A stretch of DNA of 64,000 nt from Anoplopoma fimbria (GCF_027596085.1 NC_072463.1:2235276-2299275); one strand, 5' to 3'. Numbered from the stretch's first letter, positions 1 through 12,300 are shown. Made by a program: numbers and translations. The notes: generated from the letters alone by a model not told the origin.

Positions 1-963
1 TTAATGGATTTCAAATAACAGAAATTGTATACATATTTTACAGGAAATAAGAAATGAACAGTGTTAAAAAAAGAACCTAAATTTAACTTTATTATGGACA
101 TCTGATAATAAGCGTATATTTTTAGTAAACTAACAGCCGTGGAATAAGTTTATAATTAAAATAATAGACCAGCAGTGCTGAAAAAGGACTTCAGGTAACT
201 TTAGCTGATTACCTGATTCTTCGGCCGAGCAGTCCTTAAAAGGAGAAAAAGGGATAAGATGCTCACCTTAAGAACAATGTATAATTTATTTTAAAATATG
301 TATCATTTGAATAGCAATATGATATGTGCACAAGTAGTACGCATTTATAGGGTAATTATGTCAAAAACAGATTATAACTTTATTACTATTAAACAAATTT
401 TGTTTGTACAGATCAAAAAGAAATTTAAACTGTCCAAACTTGGTATAGGTGCATATCTGTATTTTCAAATTTGATGGTGCTTTCAATTTAACCAAAACAT
501 TAATATAGAGTAACATACACATCACCACGAATACTTACAGCGAAGAATTCAAGCCAGCTAGTTAGCACAACACTAATGTTGCGAGCTATAACATTATTTA
601 TCGCAACATAAAGTCAGCTAGTTATGAATAAAGATAAAAATACATTTGTTACCTTAGTCACATGATGGCGTACTACCCTGAAAAATCCTACTCATATTTT
701 TAAAGAAAAGTATTTGGTATTTTTTGTTCAAACTACTGAATCACCCCCCCATGTGATTATCATATTACCAGTAAAGAAAATTGTATATACAGTATATCCT
801 TATAATAAGAAAAACATAGGCTTATTGTGAACGGTCAAAATATTACATTAAATCACATCTGTTCAAAGAATTGGCTTTGTCGAGTAGTGAGAAGGGGATG
901 AACAGGGGGGTGTACCACATATATATAAAACAACATGTATTTCCACTGTGTTCAGGTTTGTTT
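1..963. other. gphb5 downstream flank, AT-rich
   Basis: I see no coding region here. The stretch lies downstream of the gphb5 stop codon (minus strand) and probably holds its 3' untranslated region. A TTTATT at 379-384 reads AATAAA on the minus strand, about 580 nt past the stop, and another lies at about 88-93. Either could be the polyadenylation signal; the sequence alone does not decide. Confidence 0.4.
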
Positions 964-1155
964 TCAGACAGACGTTACACACTCGGTGGTGCTGGTCCGA
1001 CAGACGCCACAGTCACATCTCAGGGCCACGGGGTAGGTGAAGGTGGGCTCCACGTTGGGCTGGCAGTTGGGCAGCTTCACGGAGACCAGACGCGTCTCGT
1101 TGTAGGTACAGACCCGCTGGTAGGACTCGATGAAGGGAGGGTCCAGGACCGGCTT
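964..1155 (-). CDS. gphb5: gphb5 coding exon 3 (last)
   Basis: Encodes residues 76-138 from KPVLDPPFIESY to the TGA stop at 966-964. It carries six of the ten cysteines (VCTYNE, PNCQP, RCDCGVC, TTEC) and the NET glycosylation site. The minus-strand acceptor reads GAGCAG just before AAG CCG at 1155. Confidence 0.93.
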   Translation of the reverse strand, partial: KPVLDPPFIESYQRVCTYNETRLVSVKLPNCQPNVEPTFTYPVALRCDCGVCRTSTTECVTSV

Positions 1156-2988
1156 CTGCTCATAACAGACACAAATTATCTTAACAACCTTTACTCATAA
1201 ACAATAGAAATATAATATAAAAATATGTGCAATCCACTGTAAGATACCAAAAGTATTCTGTCTGTTTCTATAATATTTTAGTTATTGTGGATTTTCTACT
1301 TTTTTTATTTATTTAATATTCTTTACTGTGTTATTACTTATTTATAATACTTGTTTTGATCTTGTTTTTTTTTTACTATGTCTCTTGTTTGCACTATCCT
1401 CTCTGCTGCTGTAATTTCCCTGCTGCGTGACTAATAAAGGATTATTTTATCTTAAACTGGTTATTAATCTGAAAAAGTTTGATGATGTTGCTGATGTTGG
1501 CTCTGGACGTTTCATTCTTCTCAACAGAATTTGGTGTAAAACTAACTGGACGGCCTTATTAGAGTTTTATAGCTCTTGGGCACTAAGCTAATTCGTTTTC
1601 TAAATGTACATCTTCTCATTTTGATAAAGAATAGGACATTTAATCGCTTTTGGTCAGCTAACCGTCTCTTAGTTTTCCACAACAGCTTATTCTGAAGATT
1701 TAAGTTGCTTATTGTTACATTTTGGAAAAAGGAAACACCTGTCCATGCCACAAAAGTTTATTAGTTACTACATTTTGAGCGATTATTCTCTGATAGCCCT
1801 GCAATTATTAAATTTAATAAATTTAAACTTGTTTGTTCCTGAATTTCTATGTTCGCAAAGCACCTTGATTACAACACCCATTCAGTCAAATTCAAGTTGA
1901 AAGCTCTATCAATGTTTTTTTGATTAAATAATATTTCCATCAATATGTGGAAATGTGGAGAAATAAATATATTCACTGTGTTGAATGCATTTCCTCCCTC
2001 AAAAACAACATTCTGTATATTTGAATACCTGTACTTCCAGACTATTTAGTATGCCAGAGAAATATAGAGTACGTCTACAAAAGTATTGACTTTTTTATCG
2101 TTGAAAACAACCAACTTAAACTAAACTTTAAGAGCACCGTCATTGTTATAAAAGCTTCACCAGCTACCTTTAAAACCTTTTTCCTCATGTCACAGTAACC
2201 CGACGTGGAAACAAATCCACCATTATTTGACTTTTTCCTTTTTGAAATGAAGTCTTTTTCTTCAGCTCATCATAACTTGCACACAGTGAGCCTCCAGTGA
2301 AGCTGTGTTTGCAGGAGATTTTGTGACACATCTGCAAAGCTTCTATTCATTTCCTGTAGTGTCGGCGTTCAAGAGATTTAATCTTATTCTGCTGTTGCAG
2401 TAATTTAAAGAATTCTCTTTCATAACGTTTGTTCACATCAGGTGGAGGCTGTGAAACCTGTCTGTCCTACAGACTGGCCATGAAGTCGGACATCGACTCC
2501 CTCCACCCAGCCCGACCTCAAAAGTTGGGGCCTCCTGAACGCACCATCAGCTCCTCCACAATAACAAAGCAGAGAGAGAGAGTCATGAGCCTCCTAATGC
2601 CTCTTGTCACTGAATACAATGCACCAGATGAAACTTGAGATTTCACAGCACTTCTTTTTTTTTTTGACTTATGAAATCCAATTGTGTCGTTTCTGCACTT
2701 GAGGCATCGTTAAGGAGAGCGCTGCTGTCACTTCACCTTAAGTACAGTTTTACTGCACGCTGCAGGATTTATAGTTTTCACGCAGCCTCTCGTTAGTATG
2801 TGACAAAAAGTCAGATATAAGGAACACAGAAAGATGCACATGTTTCTGTTTCTAATATTTATGCATCTGTCTGCTGTATGTGTGACCTTGCTCTGACCTC
2901 CCTGTGGAGGAAGGGAAGAGAAAACAAATGTCTGTCTCTCTCTCTCTGTATTTGACTCTCTGTCTCTCTGTCTCTCTCTCTCTGTATT

Positions 2989-3036
<48 letters not shown>

Positions 3037-3109
3037 ACTCTCTGTCTCTCTCTCTCTCTCTCTCTCTGTATTTGACTCTCTCTCTGTCTCTCTCTCTCTC
3101 TGTATTTGA

Positions 3110-3146
<37 letters not shown>

Positions 3147-3158
3147 TCTCTCTGTATT

Positions 3159-3209
<51 letters not shown>

Positions 3210-3264
3210 CTCTGTCTCTCTCTGTCTCTCTCTCTCTGTCTCCCTCTCTCTGTATTTGACTCTG

Positions 3265-3312
<48 letters not shown>

Positions 3313-3381
3313 CCTCTCTCTGTATTTCTCTCTCTCTCTGTCTCTGACTCTCTCTCTCTCTGTCTCTCTCTCTGTATTTGA

Positions 3382-3437
<56 letters not shown>

Positions 3438-5209
3438 GTCTCCCTCTCTCTGCATTTGACTCTCTCTCTCTCTGACTCTACATTTAATCCATCTTCTTCT
3501 CCTTCTGATTCAAACAGCAGACGACCATCTCTTGTGTGAAGTTGTCAGCTCTGCTTTGCCCCACCCTCACCTCCCAGGTCTCACAGCGCCCCCAGCAGGC
3601 GTCGGTGGTGATGTGCAGCCCGCCACACCCTGGCTTCTTGGCCAGGAAGGTGAACTCCCGGACGGCGCAGCCGATGAAGCGCCGCAGGTTGACGGCTGAC
3701 GGTCGTTGGAGGGAGACCGGCCGCAGAGAGATCCAGAGCAGAGACAGTAGAAGCAGTCCGGGCCTCCTGTAGGGCGAGAGGTCAAAGGTTAAAGCCTGGT
3801 GTGTTCATATGTGAAGGAAAGATGGAGATGTATGAGAAGTTAAAGGAGGGTTTTTAAGCTGGAAAGGTGTCAGTGACTTGCTCAAGGACACTAAAGCAGA
3901 ACAGAGACAGAACACAAACCAGCTCCAGTCCTGAGGCTAAAAAGAAGAGTGTTCTTTTGTAGTAATCAGTAATATTTAATGCTTTTCTTAACCACAGACT
4001 CTCTAATGCATTCTGAGGTCACTGTGAAGGAGTCGTGTTCAGGATGATACTTAACTAGTTTTTCTTGTGCCTGTTATCAGCTTCTACATTTATTCTAGTT
4101 TTATATCATTATACGCTGTTTATTATAGATGTTGTTAATGAGATTCTGCTGTTGAAGTTAAGCTTATTTAACCCTCAGTTTGTTTTAGACAAACCTCCAA
4201 GACATGCTGCAATTTCCATCTTGATGTTATAAAGACTGACCGTTTGACTCCTCACACTAGAGCTCCACAATCAGGAAGTCCCATTGAAGCTCTATTTCCT
4301 CAGAGCAAGACGACAAAAACACTTAATGATGAACAACTTTAAAGTAACAGTCCCGTAAACTAATCCCAGTCTGGCAAACACGTTACGAAGCATTTTTGGA
4401 TCTTTAAAGTAATTCAATTACAAATTTCCATTGAACTTTTCTTGAAATATAAATAAGTATACTGTGTTTTTAAATTATGATAAAATAGTGTCATTCTTCT
4501 GGTGATGGATTTATGTACTTGAAACCGAATTAAAAAAAAAAAAAAAAAATAAAAAGGCAGTTTTGTAAAAAAAGCTCATTAAGGTTGAATTTATTCACTT
4601 ATTTTTCCTCTTTAAAAAGATTTACAGCTGCATATTTTATGACAACTAAGTCTTTAAGAGACCACACGATGAATGACACGCTTCTGAAATGTCTGTTATT
4701 GACACCACAGAATCAAATGAATTAGTAGTGGTCGTCTTATTACCCAACATGCCGAGCTGAAGTGATGTTCAACAGGTTTTCTGTTGAACATCATCTAAAC
4801 TTGTAACTTGAAATCTGAAATCTGAAATCGAAAGATCCATTCAGTAGCTGTTCTTCAAAGTTTGGTCATATCAACATATGGATCTTCGACAACAGACTGC
4901 CCATTACATTTTTATTTTTTTATGATAAAGCAAGACAAGTTTATATATTCAGCACTTCAGTGACAAAATAGTCAAAAGACAAAATGCAAAAGAAACATAA
5001 AAGGACATGTAAATACAATTAAAAATGTTGTTTAAACAGTTTGAGTCCATTCCTGACCTTTGAAACAGCCGTTTGGGAAAAGATCTAACATAAAGCTTTT
5101 AGACATTACACTTAAATTCAGGTGAACAACAGGTGAAAGAAAATGACTCCTCATGAAGCATTAAAGCTGAATTCACTCACCACTGTGACTTCTTTCTTTG
5201 CAGGATCAT
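964..5209 (-). CDS. gphb5: gphb5, glycoprotein hormone beta-5 (thyrostimulin beta subunit), three coding exons
   Basis: Secreted cystine-knot hormone subunit. In other vertebrates GPHB5 pairs with GPHA2 to form thyrostimulin, a ligand of the TSH receptor. Coding exons read on the minus strand are 5209-5181, 3766-3571 and 1155-964, giving a 138-residue precursor (human is about 130). Residues 1 to about 30 form a signal peptide with a Leu-rich core ([14 protein letters not shown]). The mature part starts near NLRRFIGCAVREFTFLAKKP and continues through TTDACWGRCETWE, YQRVCTYNETR, YPVALRCDCGVC and TTEC, all close to human GPHB5. There are ten cysteines (43, 57, 67, 71, 91, 106, 122, 124, 127, 134), the GPHB5-type set that lacks the extra seat-belt pair of LH/FSH/TSH beta. 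One N-glycosylation sequon (NET) lies at residue 94. Exons 2 and 3 join in phase 0 at TWE/KP. Identity is very secure; exon 1 is less so. The gene is divergent from syne2. Confidence 0.93.
1255..1456 (+). repeat. LINE-type 3' tail remnant
   Basis: A T-rich run leads into TGCTGTAATTTCCCTGCTGC and then GACTAATAAAGGATTATTTT, ending in ATCTTA. This tail, including the AATAAAGGATTAT motif, is the standard 3' end of fish non-LTR retroelement copies. The same tail recurs at 13205-13257 and, diverged, near 34330-34385. Confidence 0.55.
2931..3478. repeat. CT/GA compound satellite with TGTATTTGAC punctuation
   Basis: About 550 bp of (CT)n broken about eleven times by TGTATTTG-type spacers (near 2947, 2991, 3029, 3067, 3100, 3153, 3201, 3250, 3322, 3371 and 3451). 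It is therefore a higher-order repeat, not simple slippage alone. In the gphb5 transcript it reads as a purine-rich GA tract starting about 92 nt after the exon 2 donor. The long Arg/Glu reading frames it creates are artefacts. Confidence 0.95.
3571..3766 (-). CDS. gphb5: gphb5 coding exon 2
   Basis: Encodes the hydrophobic core of the signal peptide and residues through CETWE. The acceptor is CCCTACAG before GAGGCC and the donor is GAG/GTGAGG, giving 196 nt in phase 1 to phase 0. The frame has no in-frame ATG upstream within this exon or its genomic extension before a stop, so the start codon must lie in an upstream exon. Confidence 0.92.
3767..5180 (-). other. gphb5 intron 1
   Basis: 1.4-kb intron between the inferred start exon and exon 2. 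It has an A-rich run at about 4530-4555 and is otherwise AT-rich, with no gene or named repeat that I can support. Confidence 0.55.
5181..5209 (-). CDS. gphb5: gphb5 probable coding exon 1 with start codon
   Basis: On the minus strand an ATG at 5209-5207 opens MILQRKKSQ and ends in TG at a consensus donor (CAGTG/GTGAGTG). Its phase exactly fits exon 2, the split codon making Trp. The resulting basic N-terminus before a Leu-rich stretch is a normal signal-peptide layout, and total length is near the family norm. This is inferred from phase and position; the sequence before the ATG was not resolved into a 5' UTR. Confidence 0.65.
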
Positions 5210-6620
5210 CTCGCAAATGTTTTAACTGTTGAATCTACAATAAGAATACAAATGACGCACGTTTGATGCCTCTGCTATCAGCTCTGAAGTTACTCTTTGG
5301 CAGCGTGGACGGATAACAAGAACTCGTCCCTGTGTGCTCCTCAGACCTGAACCACTAATGGATCTGACGGGACAAGACAGGGCTTTTTATCATCTCATGT
5401 CCTGCCACTCAGAGGGTGAAGTCCTCACCTCCGTCCCCCCCCTTTGACTCCCTAAACTAAACCCCCCCTGGAGGCCCTTCTACCTGTCGCTGCCCATCTA
5501 CATCACCCTTTGGCTCGTTCCCACTCCATTAGCTTGATTAAGGGGGGGAAAGAGTCTTCCCTTTTGTTCGTACTCATCCACACAGAAGAGATGGAGGGGG
5601 GAAACATACTCCAACACAGAGCCTACCTGTGTCTACTCAATCATCCAAGCCCAATTAGCCGGCTCCATAAGTCCGACCCTGCTCCTGTTCTCACACGCCG
5701 ACTGTAATGACTTCACCCCTGAGCTCCAACACTCGTCTTATTTCGCCACTCTGTCCCACCCTTTTCATTATGTCCTTATTTATTTTTTGACATTTCCTCA
5801 CAGTCAAGAGAGAAAGCTGGCTATTACTGCATGAGTAAAGCAAAAAAAAAACAACAAAAAAAGGATGCATGTGTCAGTCTGTGTAGGAGACAATGAGGAT
5901 GTGAAGAAAGGGGAAGAATTGATTTGGGTGAGTAAGCACCTCATCAAGAAATTACCTTTCGAGCGGAGGCCCCCGGGGGCAGCGTGTGGAGCCAACGGAG
6001 CAGAACGGCTCTCAAGTAGTTCGGGAAATTAATCTTTTTTTAAAAGCAAAAGTTCAAAAAAATTGAGGCCAAGCAATTAAAGTTAGATTAGAAGAAAAAT
6101 TGAGCCAGAGGACGGGTTGACTCTCCTCTCAGAGGGCCCGGTCCTCCTCACTATCGGGGGAAAGATTACCCATCTGGAGGCTGTTATTGAACGATGTGCA
6201 GGGTGTGGAATAACAGGATGTCATCGGATGAACAGAGAGGATTACAATGAGGATGATTGTAATCCAGTACAAAAGGGTGTAAACCTGGATCTCCACACTC
6301 CTGCTCTACAGTGCAATTATTGGCAGCTTTTTGCTTTTTTTTGTCATTATTTCTTTAAGTTTTAGAGGGAAATACTTTCATTTCATTAATTAATACATTT
6401 TAAAAGAACCAGCTCCACTTCTGAGGGCCAGTTTCCTGCATAAGCAATGGTAGGATTCCTAATACTTCTGCCAAATAGTGAGCACATTTAAAACTCTGCA
6501 AGGAAAGAACAGAAGCCGAAATGTGATCTTATTGATGTGAGGAAAAACAACTACCCTAAAGGGGGAAAAAAGCCGTCATATGTCTTAGAAAAGGTGTTGG
6601 TACATCGGGTAGCACCATAA
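5210..6620. other. intergenic, possible conserved noncoding DNA
   Basis: No reading frame here looks genuine. Two parts (about 5500-5720 and 6080-6330) are less AT-rich and free of obvious repeats, with homeodomain-like TAAT/ATTA cores. They could be regulatory DNA for gphb5, but that is only a guess from texture. Confidence 0.3.
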
Positions 6621-6739
6621 CAACTTCAGTGATGAGATTGAGAATTCAGTCGTTACCATGGAGACAGCTAAAACAATCTCCTCTAAAGCATGGGCGGATT
6701 ATGAGACAGTGGGCCTCTGGGCATTTAGACATGCAGACT

Positions 6740-7228
6740 TATAGTTGTTTAGTCTCTTTATGGTCATTCAGTGTCTCTCTATTGTTGTTTTGTGTCTCTT
6801 TGTGGTCATTAAGTGTGTCTTCATAGTTGTTTTGTGTCTCTTTGTGGTCATTAAGTTTCTCTTTATAGTTGTTTTGTGTCTCTTTGTGGTCATTAAGTTT
6901 CTCTTTATAGTTGTTTTGTGTCTCTTTGTGGTCATTAAGTTTCTCTCTATAGTTGTTTTGTGTCTCTTGTGGTCATTTTGTGTCTCTTTGTGGTCATTAA
7001 GTGTGTCTTTGTAGTTGTTTTGTGTCTAGTTGTAGATGAATTATGTCTCTTTGTTGCCATTTTGTGTCTCTTTGGTCAATTTTGTGTCTGTTTATAGTTG
7101 TTTTGGTGCTTTGTAGTTGTTTTTTGTCTATGGCTGCTTTGTAACTTTTTGTAGTTGTTTTGTGCCACTTTGTAGATGTCTTGTGTCTCTTTGTGGTCAT
7201 TTTGTGACTCTTTGTAGTTATTTTGTGA
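6740..7228. repeat. 21/42-bp minisatellite, left block
   Basis: Tandem copies of a 21-bp theme of the form TTTGTGTCTCTTTGTGGTCA. Alternate copies diverge, so the clearest period is 42 bp. Because 21 is a multiple of three, the block stays open in several frames on both strands; these are not genes. The flanks (about 6630-6740) look like part of the same dispersed repeat family. Confidence 0.85.
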
Positions 7229-7532
7229 CGACCCTTCCTTCCTAGTAGGGGTCAATGTCCGGCTTTTTGGTTCTTTGTCTTTCAGGTTGTTGATTGCTGC
7301 TGATGAGCTACACCTGAGCATCGTAGAGTCCCAGTCATAAAGACTCAGCACCTGAACAGGGATCTCAGCTCTCTCCTCCTGGGGCTCTTGCTTGGCTGAC
7401 CCAGCTGCTGGTTTTTAGTTTTAGTTTAGTTTATGTTATTAGTTATTAGTATTTGTGAAATAAATGTGCCTATTTATTACATTTACACTTGTCTTGTCTC
7501 CTTCATGTTGCAGCCTGAGAGCCGGGTTGTAA
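7229..7532. mobile_element. ~300-bp nonautonomous element inserted in the minisatellite
   Basis: A unique-looking segment interrupts the minisatellite. It starts GACGACCCTTCCTTCC and ends GAGCCGGGTTGTAAC; the ends are imperfect inverted repeats (GACGACCC against the reverse complement TACAACCC). Minisatellite copies resume on both sides. It carries no transposase frame. The layout fits a miniature transposon; the superfamily is not clear. Confidence 0.5.
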
Positions 7533-7900
7533 CACTTTGTAGACAACTTGTTTGTCTCTTCGTGGTAATTTAGTGTCTCTTTGAAGTTGTTTTTTGTCTC
7601 TTTTTAGATATCTTGTGTCTCTTTGTGGTCATTTTGTGACTCTTTGTAGTGGTTTGTGTCACTTTGTAGACATCGTGTTTGTCTCTTTCTGGTAATTTAG
7701 TCTCTTTGTGTTCATTTAGTCTCTTTTTAGATATATTGTGTCTCTTTGTAGTTGTTTTGGTGTTTGTAGTTATTTTTTGTCTGTGGCTGTTTTGAAACTA
7801 TTTGTAGACGTCTTGTGTCTCTTTTTAGTTGTTTTGTGTCTCTTCGTGAATGATTGGCTCCTTTTTATATTCGTTGTTAGTCTCTTTGTATCTTTTTTGT
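7533..7900. repeat. 21-bp minisatellite, right block
   Basis: Continuation of the TTTGTGTCTCTTT-type minisatellite after the inserted element, with more divergence than the left block. It fades into GACACTTTGGGCCCCAGGG around 7910-7930. Confidence 0.75.
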
Positions 7901-8834
7901 GTGTATCTGACACTTTGGGCCCCAGGGTCTGTGACCTGTTGGCCCGTTCCATCCAATCAATCCATACTCTTAAGGTCCACTTACTAACTTGTTCTGGAGC
8001 TTTTGACCGTGTCACATCATCTTCATCCCTAGATGAAGTTTTGCTCAGTTGTCATTGAACTATAACTGTTCAAACTTGTGGCATTTTAAGGGTTTAAAAC
8101 TCATCCTTGTTTTCTTAGGGGAAAATAACTGACAAACCACCACCACTGAGCTTGGGCAAGGCACTTTTCACCCATTTGCCCCAGTAGAGCTGCTCAGTGG
8201 CCTGCAGTCAAAGATGTCAGTAACACTGAACAGCTCATTATGAAACAGAATGTCAACAAACATATGAATAAAGACTAAAACACTGAGACATCCTGTTGGT
8301 TTTGCCTGCAGATCCACAGGCTCAGCAGTATCGTGATGCTGTGCTGACCTCTGGTGCTCACTTGTAGTATTGATGCTCACCTGTGACCTTTGAGCACTGA
8401 ACCATGTTACAGCAGTTTAACCAACTCTAGCTTTGATGCTATTTTTCTAGTTTAGTAAGCTTTGTTATTACTCTGCTCCTTAATGGAATTTGTGTTCCTT
8501 GTGTTTTACAATTTGCTAGAACACTTTCCTTGTTTTACACCGAATGTTATATTTGTTATAGGTGTAAAACACCTAATGTGGATAGCTTATTTGTGTCTGA
8601 AAAAACAACAACAATATATATGTATGTATAAATTACTGCAGTACAATACAAACAGTGCCCCTGTTGCTTACTTCTAATAACTAATACTTTAAATGCTGTT
8701 TCACAACTTTTAATATGTGCCCTGCCTTTAACGGTAACATTAACGTTATTTTTTCTATATATTCTCGTAAATTAGCAAGAAGTTTGTATTCTCCATCCGT
8801 TTAAATCTTTATGAATGAACGAGAGGAGAACAGA
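7901..8834. other. intergenic with SINE-like fragment
   Basis: No gene seen. Positions about 8128-8230 (GAGCTTGGGCAAGGCACTTT ... CCCCAGTAGAGCTGCTCAGT) resemble the widespread fish SINE/LINE tail that contains the words GCAAGGCACTT and GAGCTGCTCAGTGG. The rest is AT-rich with no structure that I can name. Confidence 0.4.
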
Positions 8835-9350
8835 GTTGCGTTCAGGTACCCAGGTTTGAGAATTGTTCCAGTGTTACGTTCAGGTACCCAGGTCTGAGAA
8901 TTGCTCCAGAGTTGCATTCAGGTACCCAGGTTTGAGAATTGTTCCAGAGTTGCATTCAGGTACCCAGGTTTGAGAATTGTTCCAGAGTTGCATTCAGGTA
9001 CCCAGGTTTGAGAATTGTTCCAGAGTTGCATTCAGGTACCCAGGTTTGAGAATTGTTCCAGGGTTGCATTCAGGTACCCAGGTTTGAGAATTGTTCCAGA
9101 GTTGCATTCAGGTACCCAGGTTTGAGAATTGTTCCAGGGTTGCATTCAGGTACCAGGTTTGAGAATTGCTCCAGAGTTGCATTCAGGTACCCAGGTTTGA
9201 GAATTGCTCCAGAGTTGCATTCAGGTACCCAGGTTTGAGAATTGTTCCAGAGTTGCATTCAGGTACCCAGGTTTGAGAATTGTTCCAGAGTTGCATTCAG
9301 GTACCCAGGTTTGAGAATTGTTCCAGGGTTGCATTCAGGTACCAGGTTTG
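8835..9350. repeat. 38-bp minisatellite, about 13.6 copies
   Basis: Tandem array of a 38-bp unit: GTTGCATTCAGGTACCCAGG followed by TTTGAGAATTGTTCCAGA. Copies differ by a few substitutions (ATTGTT/ATTGCT, AGAG/AGGG) and two lack one C in GGTACCC. Each unit carries a GGTACC palindrome. Near identity across the array points to recent expansion or homogenisation. Confidence 0.95.
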
Positions 9351-12300
9351 ACATTAAACTTCAGGTTACATGCACTTGTTGGGCCAGTTACTTTTAGCCT
9401 GGATGACAGCCACCAGTGCCAAACTGGAACGGGGTTTGTGTGTGTTGAACCCTGACTGGTTTCTATATTTAGTCTCCCAGTGAGAGTCGACACCGGTATG
9501 GCTGAGGGTTCTCCGGTGACAGTCCGGCCCGGCCTCTGGAGCTCTGCAGACTGCAGATCCTTCAAACTGCTCTTCAGGTTTCATCTCCACCAACTACTAC
9601 AGAGCAGAATCTGTTCCTCCACATTGGAAATCATTATTGGCTGGACCTGCATCTTTCACCCCCCCAAAACACACTCCACTGCTACATGTAAGTACAATAA
9701 ACTGTTTTAATGTTTGTATTTAATTCAAATGTAAGACCAACGAGTAGTATCTGCAGTTGTAAAGAATGCATTGGCTCTTTACACCACCCAGCTGTAATTG
9801 ATCCCAGGTATTATGACGTTATCCCAATCACCCACCCGTGTTTCCCTCTGCAGGGTTTGTTTTTCAAAGACTGATTCCTCATTACAGTCTTGTTATGTGT
9901 GCGTTATTAAAAAAAGTCCTCTGTTCTTCCTCAAGGACTCATTACACGGCTCAACTGAACTGATCTGAAAGCAGCCGTACACACTTGTTCCCTGCTTCTA
10001 TTTTTGGCTCCTGACGGCTTCATAACAGACACTATCTCACATTCCTGCAGTCATAGGGGAGGCACTTTGTAACACTTGATATTATAAAGCAGTATTATGG
10101 TCAAATGTTGTAAAACTAATGAGATGTTAATGTCACATCATGTAATAATAATGATTTAAATACATTTTCAATCTGATTTAAAAGGGCATTTTATTGCCAC
10201 GCCACTCATTTAACAAACAATCACTTGCTTCACAAGGCTATTATTTGAGGAATTGGGAATCAAATCTCAAATAGTGGCTGTCAGCTTTTGATTGGCTATC
10301 AGGCTTATTCACTCAGAGACATCATGGCTGATTTCAAACTACAAAAGTGTTGACAAATCCTGTTTGACAGATTTGTTATCAGGCCACCCTGCTACACTAA
10401 AGATCCGTCTCAGATGCTTTTCAGTTACTTTGGTGTTGTTACAGTGCAAGATAGAGGAGAATATTCAAATGGATAATCTTCTCTGTACCTTATGTCCATT
10501 ATTTTTCAAAATTTTAAAGATTATAGTGTTTGTGTAATTGCTGGACGAAAAATGTTTTGCCAAATCCTCACTAAAGATCTTTGTTTAGGCTGAGTTATGA
10601 GTTGGGGCACTCTCTTCATTCATCTTCAGCTCTATGAACAAACAGAGAAATCCAGAAATGATGTTTTGGCCTAATTTTTCTTCAGTTATATGGCTATTAA
10701 TCCACACTTCCCAGCCGCTAAAGCAGATGAACAACATTGACACAACCCACCTATGCAGACGATAAGTGTAGTGACCTGACAATCATTCTGCTAAGCACAC
10801 TGGATTAGAAATGCACCACAGTATGCATGACCTGGTTTGAATGGCGGCATACTGGGGATACTGGTGACGGTCCCAGTTTAAAGGTTAGAGCAGCAGGCTG
10901 CTTGCCAGAAAGGTTGACTGGAGACATTCCAGGATTGGCTGGATGGGGACTATGTCCAACAGCTGCCTTTCTGCATGTAGAGCTGATTTCTTTTTTTTTC
11001 TTTTGCATAATTGTAAGAATGAAACCATAATAAGTGTGAGAATTGTCACAAAGCATCGTCTCCATTGTATGTGCTTAGTTGTTGCTAAAGATTAATGGTT
11101 ATTTGGGTAACGAACACACAAGATGTATCTCGGTGACCTCACGATAACGTCCAGATATCGTGCACGTTTAAATTGACGTTACACTGAAGGTCCAACACTC
11201 ACGTCTGTGTTGTGTTTTCAGTGAAATGAAAGCAGAGATCGCCTCTCCCTCTTTTCACTATTATCATATCTTCCAGGGTGTGTCTGGGAACACTCTGTGT
11301 GACAGGCTCAGCAACACACAAGCTATTGATTTGTCGCCCAGTCTTAGACAAAGACCTGCTGGAAATCATTTAGAGAGAACCGATGAGAGAGAGAGAGGGT
11401 TGTTGTTCCAAAGTGAGTCACAAGGAAGGAACAATCGGTAGAGAAAGTGGTTGGCATCGTCAAACCTGAAGCTGCAGGGAAATGTGGTAGATGTGGTTTC
11501 CACAGGTATTTGTTTACATCTACTGTACAAACTCTGGATGTCAAATCAGTTCTGGATTGTGTCGGTTACATTTTAATACTAAATTCAGTTTAGTCATGTT
11601 CTACTAAACAACTTCTATTTCATTCTTTACCGCTCCAAGAGGAGAATTGTAATTATTTTCAGGATGGGATGCTGTAGGATGGGTGGTACATGGTTGGAGG
11701 AATTTCTTTGGGTCTTGCTTTTTGATCTACATGACAATCATACAATGACACATGTAGCTCTTGTTGCTGTCAGGTGATCTGGACTGTTCAATCAGCTGAC
11801 TTGTGCAGCTTTGAGGTGTGAACATCGACTGAATGCCTCACTCCCATTCTCCTCCTCTGACCTCGCCACAGCCTACTGCTATAAACAATATTAATGTGTG
11901 CACCTCAGCTGGATACATACATGCATAAAGATACATTTAAAAAAGCACTTATTGCTGGTGTGGTGGCCTCATGACGTTCCCCCCCCTCCCGGTGCTTTTT
12001 CCACAACAGTGTGCCATGTGTTTCACCGCCCTCTGCCTTACTGCTACAATTAGAGCTGACAGGAGAGACTTGTGACTTTGACTCAGGGAAGCTGTCACGG
12101 GCCAGATCTCTGTTTCGGTCCCTTGCCCTTCACTCTCTTCTGTCTCTTACTCATTATCTTCTTCTTCTATATCTCATCGTTTCCCCCTTAAGATCTCTTC
12201 CCCTTCATCCTCACAATCACTTCTATCTATCTTCACCTGTTGTGCCTGACTTGTCTTCCTCACGTATTCACCCCTCCCTTTTTCTTAATCTTTCTATTTT

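Larger units (their letters stand above)
1156..3570 (-). other. gphb5 intron 2
   Basis: 2.4-kb intron. It holds a LINE-type 3' tail near the 3' exon and the large CT/GA compound satellite near the 5' splice site (both listed separately). The remaining part is AT-rich, with no coding signal that I can support. Confidence 0.75.

Noticed and set aside
2859..3455. Long minus-strand frame rich in Arg/Glu (and plus-strand Ser/Leu frames)
   Set aside because: It is the translation of the CT/GA satellite inside a gphb5 intron; no splice or start context.
6745..7014. Hydrophobic repeated peptide (VVLCLFVVIK-type) resembling membrane segments
   Set aside because: Product of a 21/42-bp minisatellite whose period is a multiple of three; frames are open on both strands.
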